Assembly: GCA_015222405.1 (NCBI GenBank)
Contig: JADFVG010000131.1
Span: 1-11,542 of the forward strand
DNA: 11,542 nucleotides
Direction of reading: 5' to 3'
Origin: Chloroflexota bacterium
GTDB taxonomy: Bacteria > Chloroflexota > Dehalococcoidia > E44-bin15
Numbering within the stretch: the first letter of the stretch is position 1; the number at the start of each line of letters is the position of its first letter. Under the pieces are notes generated by a model. The model was not told the DNA's origin. It made no database searches and worked only from the letters and a program-made list of their open reading frames with translations. Both the position numbers and the translations under genes were made by a program. Shown piece by piece: positions 5,689 to 11,542 of this stretch.

Positions 5689-5713
5689 TCTGTGGCTCTG
5701 CTTGATTATGGTT

Positions 5714-5911
5714 CTAGTCCCTCGTTCGTTTGCTGATAGCGGCAACTACCGGCGCTATCACCAGCCAGAGGGCAATGGTAACCACCATAGCATCGAGGTA
5801 GCTTATGGTGCTTACTCCAACCCAGGGACCGATAATGCCCCAAAATAGCATGGCAAGGAAGGAGCTGAAAAAGAAGCCGCCAACTGCCGTGGGGATTGCC
5901 AAATAAGCCAT
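5714..5911 (-). CDS. Small two-helix membrane protein
   Basis: This 65-residue protein is almost entirely hydrophobic. One membrane segment covers about residues 6-28 (PTAVGGFFFSSFLAMLFWG) and a second about 39-58 (LDAMVVTIALWLVIAPVVAA). The C-terminus is positively charged (SKRTRD) and probably cytoplasmic. The start is ATG at 5911, preceded by an excellent AGGAGGT site 6 bases upstream, which makes it a real gene despite its size. It follows the second PAC2 gene after 55 bases in the same direction and is probably the last gene of that operon. No family is recognised. Confidence 0.75.
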   Translation of the reverse strand: MAYLAIPTAVGGFFFSSFLAMLFWGIIGPWVGVSTISYLDAMVVTIALWLVIAPVVAAISKRTRD

Positions 5912-5966
5912 TCTTTACCTCCTGCCTCTTCAATAACGGCTATTTAGAACATCGGGTGGTCAAAGA

Positions 5967-6845
5967 TTAATTACCCTTCTCCCGCTCCCTTTTGAGGAAT
6001 CGCTCCACCTCAGCCAGAAGCTCCTCAGCGCTGAATTCAAGCGGCTCCTGGATCTCCTCCTCAGCGCTCGCCTGCTCCAGTCGGTCAAAATAGTCGAGAA
6101 GCCTTTGCGCCTCCTCAGCATGCGACTCTCTGAGCGACTCGATATTCCGTCCTATTTCCTCTTCCGCCTGTCTCGCCCAGTCATCGATCTCAGCGAGGTC
6201 AAGCTCTATGCCCAACAACTTAATTAGAACTTCGAGCACAGCCTTAGAGGACTTGGGGTTTGCTATTGGAGTGGTATAGACTGGTATCTCCCCCAGGAGA
6301 CAAATGCCCTCCATATTCCTTCTCTTGGCAACGCCCAGCAGTAGGCCGTTCAAACCACTGACGGTGCCGGCAACCATTGGCTTCACATCCATCCCCTTAA
6401 GCTCTTCGGCCAGCCTGGGCTCAGTGGTGGCCCCCAAGATCCTCGGCCTTCTCGTGTGATAGATATGGCTGGGGGCTGCGGCAAAGGTGTACACCCGTTT
6501 GGTCTTGAACCTCTCAGCTACATCCAAGACAAGATTGGCCAATTGATACCCTCTCGCCACGGGCTGAGCCTCTCCGAGGAAGATTATGAGGTCCTTTCCC
6601 TCCCCACCCCTCCAAAAATAGAATTTGCTCTCGGGGAATTCCGGCTCCCCCACCACCTGATCATGAACCGAAACTGCGCCCAGATCAAAGAAGTCATACG
6701 GCTCGATGGTCGCCAGTTCTTCAGCGCCCAATTTATCCCTTAGATATCTTGCGGCTGTTATGGCCACCCCTCCCATCCCAGGCCAGGCGGCAATCAGAGA
6801 TGGGTCTCTAAGCTCAGGCTCGCTATGAAATGTGACCGCTTCCAT
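5967..6845 (-). CDS. PAC2-family protein (proteasome-assembly-chaperone-like), second of pair
   Basis: This protein has 292 residues from ATG 6845. The N-terminus EPELRDPSLIAAWPGMGGVA, then AARYLRDKLGAEELATIEP and YDFFDLG, is the PAC2 hallmark. The C-terminal 70 residues are an acidic, probably coiled-coil extension rich in E and R. PAC2 proteins are relatives of eukaryotic PAC2 and archaeal Pba proteasome chaperones; in bacteria their role is generally unknown. A GTG at 6860 would add five residues, but ATG 6845 fits the family start better and has a G-rich ribosome site (GGGGTGGG). The gene lies 17 bases after its paralogue. Confidence 0.88.
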   Translation of the reverse strand: MEAVTFHSEPELRDPSLIAAWPGMGGVAITAARYLRDKLGAEELATIEPYDFFDLGAVSVHDQVVGEPEFPESKFYFWRGGEGKDLIIFLGEAQPVARGYQLANLVLDVAERFKTKRVYTFAAAPSHIYHTRRPRILGATTEPRLAEELKGMDVKPMVAGTVSGLNGLLLGVAKRRNMEGICLLGEIPVYTTPIANPKSSKAVLEVLIKLLGIELDLAEIDDWARQAEEEIGRNIESLRESHAEEAQRLLDYFDRLEQASAEEEIQEPLEFSAEELLAEVERFLKREREKGN

Positions 6846-6862
6846 GATCCCACCCCCCACTT

Positions 6863-7642
6863 CTAATGCTCCTCTTCCTTGAAAAGGTCGCCGTAATCGA
6901 TGGTGAAGTCCTCGAGGAAGGCCCAGGAGGCCTTCTTCGCCATTTCGTCCATCTCCTCTTCAGCTTGCTCAATCAATGGGTCGAACTCATCAAGAGCAAT
7001 CCCGATGCCCAGCATAGCGGTCAAAACCCGGAGCACAGCTCGACACGATTTGGGATAGGTTCCAGTAGCATAGTGCGGCACCTCTGCCAGCAGATAGATG
7101 CCCTGAAATCCTTTCTCTCTGGCCAGGCTGAGAACAAGGCCATTCATGCTGATAAGGTCTCTCTCCCGGATCGGGATTACCGGATGTTGCTCCAAGTATG
7201 GCACGAGCTTGGCATCGTTTACCACCCCGAAGACCCTGGGCTCCTCAGTGTGAGAAGTAAGCGAGGGAAAGGACCAAATGGTATATATACGGGGCACATG
7301 GAATCGCTGCCCAACCTCGAGAAGGAGATTAGCGTATTCATAGCGTCCCACTTGCGGTTCGTAATCGGCAATAAAAAGGATGAGGTCATCCCCATCACCG
7401 TTTTTCCAGTAATAGAACTTGCTCTGGGGAAATTCCAGTTCCACCAGCCCATTTGCCACTTCAATAGAGGGGTCAAAGAAATCATAGGGCTCGATGTGCC
7501 CAAACTCCCGGGCCCCTAGTTTGTCCCTCAAGTAGGCGACAGCCTCTATCCCGACATCGCCAACAGAACCCCAGGCCAAAATCAGGCGAGGATTTTTCAA
7601 CTGCGGCTTTCTATGAATCTTGAGCTGAGCTCTAGCTGGCAA
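6863..7642 (-). CDS. PAC2-family protein, first of pair
   Basis: This is a 259-residue paralogue of the following gene. It shares the layout KPQLKNPRLILAWGSVGDVG, AYLRDKLGAREFGHIEP and YDFFD, and the central EVPHYATGTYPKSCRAVL segment matches EIPVYTTPIANPKSSKAVL in the neighbour. Only the second copy has the long coiled C-terminal tail; this one ends in a short acidic tail (LFKEEEH). The start must be TTG at 7642: an in-frame TGA lies 18 bases upstream and there is no early ATG. GAGGAGG lies about 11 bases before it. Two tandem PAC2 genes suggest a hetero-oligomer; this is inference. Confidence 0.87.
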   Translation of the reverse strand: MPARAQLKIHRKPQLKNPRLILAWGSVGDVGIEAVAYLRDKLGAREFGHIEPYDFFDPSIEVANGLVELEFPQSKFYYWKNGDGDDLILFIADYEPQVGRYEYANLLLEVGQRFHVPRIYTIWSFPSLTSHTEEPRVFGVVNDAKLVPYLEQHPVIPIRERDLISMNGLVLSLAREKGFQGIYLLAEVPHYATGTYPKSCRAVLRVLTAMLGIGIALDEFDPLIEQAEEEMDEMAKKASWAFLEDFTIDYGDLFKEEEH

Positions 7643-7665
7643 GGCTTGTCCACCTCCTCATAAGG

Positions 7666-8010
7666 CTAGTTCTTACTTATCGCGATTTGATAATACGGGG
7701 GCAGAGCTTGGCCTTCCCCACCCACAGCCACGCTTACGGTGATAACCCTGAGAGACGCTCTACCCTTTGACCTTATGAAATGAATGCTCTTAGGCGGGAT
7801 GTAAACAATATCGCCCGCCTTTACTTCCTGTGCTTCCCCGGAAAGGAACATCTCGCCCTTGCCTTCAACGATATAATAAGCCTCCTCAACCCCATCATGG
7901 GCATGGGGCCTAAATCCCTCCCCCATGTCGAGCACGGTGTCCCAAATACCCAGCAGGCGAAGCGTGCCATCTTGAGGCCCTATGCCTTGTGAAATATCCC
8001 TGATAATCAT
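7666..8010 (-). CDS. Single-domain cupin protein
   Basis: This is a 114-residue beta-barrel cupin. Motif 1 shows H36-x-H38, E42/E43 and G50 (PHAHDGVEEAYYIVEG). Motif 2 shows GDIVYIPPKSIH with H77. All four expected metal ligands are present, so a bound Fe, Mn, Ni or Zn is likely. Such small cupins are isomerases, dioxygenases or sugar- or metabolite-binding proteins; which one cannot be told here. The start is ATG at 8010, with GAGAGG just upstream. It is the first gene of the operon with the two PAC2 genes (23-base gap) and the membrane peptide. Confidence 0.85.
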   Translation of the reverse strand: MIIRDISQGIGPQDGTLRLLGIWDTVLDMGEGFRPHAHDGVEEAYYIVEGKGEMFLSGEAQEVKAGDIVYIPPKSIHFIRSKGRASLRVITVSVAVGGEGQALPPYYQIAISKN

Positions 8011-8061
8011 GACCTCTCACCCCTCGCGCGCCCCGAAGCGCTGTTCATCTCCCTGTACCCT

Positions 8062-8091
8062 ATTGTAATTTATCATGCAACAAGAGGTCAA
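8062..8091 (-). promoter_or_regulatory. Promoter of the cupin-PAC2 operon
   Basis: On the minus strand the -35 box TTGACC (8086-8091) and the -10 box TACAAT (8062-8067) are 18 bases apart, each five of six consensus. The predicted start is near 8055, giving a leader of about 45 bases before the ATG at 8010. Confidence 0.6.
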
Positions 8092-8162
8092 TCGCCCCCG
8101 TTGTCAAAGGTAGTCTAGGACAAGCCTCACCTTGAAAGGCTATTGAGGAGGCGGCAATTCAC

Positions 8163-8191
8163 TAGTCAAGAGCCTCGCATTGGCGTATAAT
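8163..8191 (+). promoter_or_regulatory. Divergent promoter of the short + strand gene
   Basis: TAGTCA (8163-8168) and TATAAT (8186-8191) are 17 bases apart. The predicted start near 8198 gives a 21-base leader carrying GAGGAGGGG. Confidence 0.6.
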
Positions 8192-8218
8192 TGCCCAACA
8201 TGAAGTTGAGGAGGGGTT

Positions 8219-8470
8219 ATGAAGAAGAGGTATTATTTTACAGTTCATTTATCGGGGGGGCAAAGCATACGACACTTCGTGGAGTTCAACAGCGAGGAGG
8301 AATATGACAACTGGGTGCGCAGTTCGGCCCCGAACATGTTGCCAACAGAGCCAACGGTTATGCCTCTTGATAATCCCGATGTTTGGTACAGGGCAGAGCA
8401 TATAGCTGCGGTCCAGTTCGAGGGCCTCGCGCGTGAGCCCGGTATGCGCTTTCTTGGAGAAAGAGGTTAG
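8219..8470 (+). CDS. Hypothetical protein, 83 residues
   Basis: The start is ATG at 8219 with GAGGAGGGG directly upstream and a clear promoter, so the gene is convincing. The protein begins MKKRYYFTVHLSGGQSIRHF, followed by EFNSEEEYDNWV, a proline-rich middle, and WYRAEHIAAVQFEG. The pattern suggests a small alpha/beta domain with an antiparallel sheet. It has no signal peptide, membrane segment or cysteines. It is the only + strand gene right of 5690, and its TAG overlaps the TAA of the converging pncC-like gene by four bases. Function unknown. Confidence 0.75.
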   Translation: MKKRYYFTVHLSGGQSIRHFVEFNSEEEYDNWVRSSAPNMLPTEPTVMPLDNPDVWYRAEHIAAVQFEGLAREPGMRFLGERG

Positions 8471-8952
8471 GTTACTATCTTTAGCAGATGTTCCCTGAGC
8501 ATGATGAGAGCCGCCTCAGCAGCACTTTTCTTGTTTTGGAGTCTATCCCCGCCGAAGACATGCTCAGCAGCCTTGGTGCCAAAAGCGGATGAGATTCCAA
8601 TATAGAACAGGCCTACCGGCTTTTCCGGGGTAGCGCCAGTGGGACCGGCGATGCCAGTAGTCGATAATCCGATGTCGACATTCATCAGCTTCCTGACACC
8701 ATCAGCCATCTCGTCGGCGGTCTGATAGCTAACGGCTCCATACCGTTCCAGGGTCTCCCTGCTCACCCCCAGAACCCTCACTTTAATCTCGTTATCGTAA
8801 GCCACCACAGAGCCTTTAAAGTAATCAGAGCTGCCAGGAACGTTGGTTATCAGATCGGATACCAGTCCCCCTGTGGCCGATTCGGCGGCAGCAATGGTTA
8901 GACCACGCTCCCTAAGCAGAACAGCGAGTTCCTGCGCTAAACTTGGTTCCAT
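8467..8952 (-). CDS. pncC: Nicotinamide-nucleotide amidohydrolase (CinA C-terminal domain type)
   Basis: This 161-residue protein corresponds to the stand-alone C-terminal domain of CinA. The signature ESATGG at residues 24-29 is clear, as are GSVVAYDN, VSYQTADEMA, TTGIAGPTG and the EKPVGLFYIG segment. The family hydrolyses NMN to nicotinate mononucleotide and ammonia, recycling NMN made by DNA ligase and other NAD-consuming reactions. The start is ATG 8952, with AGGAG 6 bases upstream. A start at 8982 would add ten residues and overlap the preceding gene, and is unlikely. Only 7 bases separate it from the MBL gene, so it is probably co-translated. It lacks the N-terminal molybdopterin-binding-like domain of full CinA. 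Confidence 0.92.
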   Translation of the reverse strand: MEPSLAQELAVLLRERGLTIAAAESATGGLVSDLITNVPGSSDYFKGSVVAYDNEIKVRVLGVSRETLERYGAVSYQTADEMADGVRKLMNVDIGLSTTGIAGPTGATPEKPVGLFYIGISSAFGTKAAEHVFGGDRLQNKKSAAEAALIMLREHLLKIVT

Positions 8953-8959
8953 ATCACTC

Positions 8960-9733
8960 CTAGTCAAGCTCGGCCAGATCAAACTTCATCCCATCACGGG
9001 CAGCGATGACGCGAACGCCGGTCTCCTCCGAGAGCCTCCGCGCCACCTCCCAGGGCTTAGCCCGCCACATGGTCATGCCGAAATGGGTCAGGATCGCCAC
9101 CTTAGGCTTGATCTCTTTGATGATCTCGCCTGCCTCAGGCGCTGAAAGGTGGTCGAAGGGATGACCCGGCTCCAGCCTGACCACATTCACAATAACAAGG
9201 TCGCCCTGATAGTGAGAACATAGCTCTGGGAAAAAGCGGGTGTCTACGATACAGGAGATGGTATGCCTCGGGCTGGCGAAAATCACCCCATAGGTCTCCC
9301 CAGCGTGGCGGTGCCTGATGGGGGTCTTAAGGGTGACCTCACCGATGTTGTAGCTCTTCCCCTCCTCTAGAATTTCGATATTGTCGAGGTATGAGCGCAG
9401 GTAATGAAGGATGACGGGGTCATCTTCCAGAGCATCGCGGGGGGCAAAGAGTGTCCCCCTCCTCCGCAGCCCACCATCAGTCATGGCCTCGATCATGACG
9501 TTAACATCCGCCGAGTGATCGAGATGGCGGTGAGAGAGGACGATGGCATCAAGCTTTGAAGCCCTGAGCTTCCTCCTGGCTGCCTGGACAAGAGTGCCGG
9601 GACCGGGATCAAGGAGTATCTGGGTCCCAGCAAGCTCAAGCCATAACCCCCCTGAGGCCAGGATCTGGCTTGCCACCATCAACCGCGCCCCGGCGGTGCC
9701 GAGAAAGGTGAGCCTATCCGTTGCTGGACTCAT
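8960..9733 (-). CDS. MBL-fold metallohydrolase (RNase Z / PhnP-like)
   Basis: This 257-residue protein has the metallo-beta-lactamase fold. Metal site residues are H68-x-H70-x-D72-H73 (SHRHLDHSAD), H143 (HRHAGE), the bridging D164 (CIVDTR) and H217 (LTHFGM). The early LDPGPGT loop is typical. The arrangement resembles the RNase Z-like and PhnP-like branch (two-metal phosphodiesterases), but no long exosite arm for tRNA binding is seen, so the substrate may be a cyclic or small nucleotide. The start is ATG at 9733 with AAGGA about 5 bases before. It lies 39 bases after the phosphatase gene. Confidence 0.9.
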   Translation of the reverse strand: MSPATDRLTFLGTAGARLMVASQILASGGLWLELAGTQILLDPGPGTLVQAARRKLRASKLDAIVLSHRHLDHSADVNVMIEAMTDGGLRRRGTLFAPRDALEDDPVILHYLRSYLDNIEILEEGKSYNIGEVTLKTPIRHRHAGETYGVIFASPRHTISCIVDTRFFPELCSHYQGDLVIVNVVRLEPGHPFDHLSAPEAGEIIKEIKPKVAILTHFGMTMWRAKPWEVARRLSEETGVRVIAARDGMKFDLAELD

Positions 9734-9772
9734 CGTTCCTTACCGCGCCAAAGATACCCCACTTCGCCCCTT

Positions 9773-10606
9773 CTAGAAGGACTCCACAATCACATCCGCC
9801 ACCGTGTTCACCCTTTTCTCCAGGTCAACGATGGCTATCGTCCTTACGGCGACATAGGCGCAAGAGGTAAATATTGTCAGGCACCGATCTCCAAACATGC
9901 TCTGCGGTGCTGTTGGCTGATGCGACCTGATCAAAAGGTCTTTCCCAAATCTGGTCATCATCTCTTGGAAATGGTCCTCCCCGAATTGAGGTCTCCCCGT
10001 GAACGGGTCGTCGCCAAGGAAGCCTCCGTTCCTCTGCTCCCAATCGCCCCATACTATTTGCCGCCACGCTTCGCTGCCAACCCTGATTTCGTCTATAGCT
10101 TCTAGATTTTCCACCTCTGGCAGCGCCCCATGCAAAGCGATGACCCCATTTTCGGTGCTCGCCGCCAAAGGGAGCTTAGCCAGCACCGAGGCATATCGCT
10201 GGTGCAACTCCCGATCCAGTCGCTCCCAAAAATCGGCAGGGTAAAAGGGGGTGACGGCGTAGGCTTCATGATTGCCCATGAGCAGGAAAACATTCTCTGG
10301 ATAAGCCAATTTCAATGAAAGTAGATAGTTAATGTTCTCCAAAGACTGTGGCCCTCGATCGACGTAATCGCCCAAGAATATCACCCTGTCCTCAGGCGTT
10401 AGATAGCTGGCGATAACCCTTTTACTGGCATCGAAATCGCCGTGGGTATCGCCAACAAAAATGGCACGACCAGAGCTCAGCCGAATCAAGTTGGGATCAA
10501 GCTCAAACCTCTTCTCCGCTTCCTCAAGTAGCCTTTCTATTTCATCTCTGGTTAATGCTGATACCCGGTCAGGATCGTAGAGCATCCTTTCATATTGCTG
10601 GGACAT
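9773..10606 (-). CDS. PPP-family metallophosphatase (serine/threonine phosphatase or diadenosine hydrolase type)
   Basis: This 277-residue protein has all PPP signatures in order: GDTHG at 52-56, GDYVDRG at 79-85, GNHE at 111-114, a late histidine in ALHGALP (157-163), and RSHQP at 227-231. The family uses a two-metal centre to hydrolyse phosphoprotein esters or dinucleoside polyphosphates. The protein is soluble, with no membrane helix. The 45-residue N-terminal extension is charged and helical. The start is ATG at 10606. The upstream stop is only two bases away (TAG-AA-ATG) and the ribosome site is poor, so it likely depends on translation of the DUF1015 gene. Its substrate is unknown. Confidence 0.92.
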   Translation of the reverse strand: MSQQYERMLYDPDRVSALTRDEIERLLEEAEKRFELDPNLIRLSSGRAIFVGDTHGDFDASKRVIASYLTPEDRVIFLGDYVDRGPQSLENINYLLSLKLAYPENVFLLMGNHEAYAVTPFYPADFWERLDRELHQRYASVLAKLPLAASTENGVIALHGALPEVENLEAIDEIRVGSEAWRQIVWGDWEQRNGGFLGDDPFTGRPQFGEDHFQEMMTRFGKDLLIRSHQPTAPQSMFGDRCLTIFTSCAYVAVRTIAIVDLEKRVNTVADVIVESF

Positions 10607-10608
10607 TT

Positions 10609-11542
10609 CTATTCATCATCCCAAAGAGGATTTATCACCAGGCCGGTAGGCGTCTTGGGATAAAAATAGGTCGATTTTGGGGGCATCCTGAGCCCGGCAT
10701 CAGCCACAGCCAGGACATTGGAGATCGCCGCTGGGGCGAGGAGAAAGGCTAGCTGATAGGCCCCTGAATCTACCGCTGAGGTGGCTTTCACCCCGTCACG
10801 GGTATATTCCAGGCAGCTCTCTTCCTTTTCGGCACTATTAATACCCAGCATCGAGGGTAAAATCATCCAGTGGAGCAGGCTGACATCCAAATCCTTGACC
10901 GGACTGGGCCAGTCAAGCAGCATCCTCCCACGAAGGGTTTCCTCGTCCCGGGGCGCAAGCAAACATAGCTGTTGCCCATGCAGGCCATAAAGGCCAATGG
11001 TTGTCCCCCTTTCTCTTCTCCTCTCCAGGATATCGAGCCAGCTTGCCACAGTTTCGCTGGGGGTATTTAAGGGGGGAAGCAGCTCCTCAGAATAGAAATA
11101 GGTGCTCAGCCCCTCCTTTAACTTGGCTATCCTTTCCTCACGGAGACCGCGCACCAAGCGGTGGGTGGGAAACATGACCAAGTCGGCATCCTCGGCATCG
11201 GTGAGGGTCATCATCACGAAATTGAAACCCTCATCCCCCTTATAAGAGGAGTGAGCAGAGCGCTGCTCCCTCTGATATGCCAAAGCAGTCTCATAGCGAT
11301 GGTGGCCATCAGCGATATAGACAGTCTTGTCAGCAAAGAACTGCGATACCCGGGCAGTGGTTTTTTCATCGCTTACCACCCAGACGTGATAAGCCACCCC
11401 GCTGTCATCGACGGCACTCAAGGCGGGCCTATCTAGCGGCAACTCCCCAAGGAGCGCCCGAACCCCTCGCCCTTCGTAGCGAAACAGTCCCATTACCGGG
11501 CTGAAGTTGGCGCGGCAGGACTGGAGAAGGAGGAAGCGATCG
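10609..11542 (-). CDS. DUF1015 family protein, 5' end beyond the window
   Basis: About 310 residues are visible, because the frame runs open through the right edge (DRFLLLQSCRANFSPVMGLF at the join). The family normally has about 400-430 residues, so roughly the first quarter is missing. The diagnostic motif YIADGHHRYETALAY is present about 60 residues after the internal ATG at 11493. The C-terminal segment RMPPKSTYFYPKTPTGLVI is also typical of DUF1015 (COG4198). The family is widespread but biochemically undefined; links to serine metabolism have been suggested from context only. The true start is outside the window, so the ATG at 11493 should not be used. It is the first visible gene of the operon with PPP, MBL and PncC. 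Confidence 0.88.
   Translation of the reverse strand, partial: DRFLLLQSCRANFSPVMGLFRYEGRGVRALLGELPLDRPALSAVDDSGVAYHVWVVSDEKTTARVSQFFADKTVYIADGHHRYETALAYQREQRSAHSSYKGDEGFNFVMMTLTDAEDADLVMFPTHRLVRGLREERIAKLKEGLSTYFYSEELLPPLNTPSETVASWLDILERRRERGTTIGLYGLHGQQLCLLAPRDEETLRGRMLLDWPSPVKDLDVSLLHWMILPSMLGINSAEKEESCLEYTRDGVKATSAVDSGAYQLAFLLAPAAISNVLAVADAGLRMPPKSTYFYPKTPTGLVINPLWDDE

Noticed and set aside
6846..6860. GTG start adding MGGGI to the second PAC2 protein
   Set aside because: The G-rich stretch looks like the ribosome site for the ATG at 6845, and the family normally starts close to the EPEL segment.
8953..8982. Upstream ATG of the PncC gene
   Set aside because: It would overlap the MBL gene, while ATG 8952 has AGGAG at good spacing and a family-like N-terminus.

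Overview
This 11.5 kb window looks bacterial. It has Shine-Dalgarno sites, TATAAT-type promoters and dense one-strand operons. The content (a pair of PAC2-family proteins, a stand-alone CinA C-terminal domain, DUF1015, a PPP-type phosphatase) would fit an uncultured Chloroflexota, perhaps Dehalococcoidia. That placement is inference from gene content and was not tested.

Left part (1-5690): the 3' end of an acyl-CoA synthetase (NDP-forming) subunit lies on the + strand, possibly followed by a 51-codon ORF that shares one base with its stop. Next come two tandem minus-strand genes of 458 codons each for phytoene-desaturase-like FAD oxidoreductases. They arose by duplication of a unit of about 1.58 kb (642-2220 and 2428-4006, offset exactly 1786 bp). 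The unit includes promoter, leader palindrome and 3' non-coding flank. Beyond them are a small unrecognised CxxC/HxxC protein, a doubtful short ORF, and about 750 bp without a convincing gene that holds several hairpins and a small tandem repeat. This part ends at a degenerate tRNA-Lys(TTT) whose 3' half is well preserved and 5' half is ruined. That is the pattern of an attachment-site scar or a decayed tRNA gene.

Middle part (5714-8470): a minus-strand operon runs cupin, PAC2 protein, PAC2 protein, then a two-helix membrane peptide. A good sigma-70-like promoter precedes it (TTGACC-18-TACAAT). A divergent promoter drives a short + strand gene of unknown function.

Right part (8467-11542): a tightly packed minus-strand operon runs DUF1015 protein (cut by the window end), PPP metallophosphatase, MBL-fold metallohydrolase, then PncC/CinA-type NMN amidohydrolase. 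Gaps are 2, 39 and 7 bases. Its last gene meets the + strand gene tail to tail with a four-base overlap of stop codons.

The right two thirds reads as compact core chromosome. The left third is looser and duplication-rich, and ends in a tRNA scar, so it may be an old integrated segment. No integrase is visible in the window.
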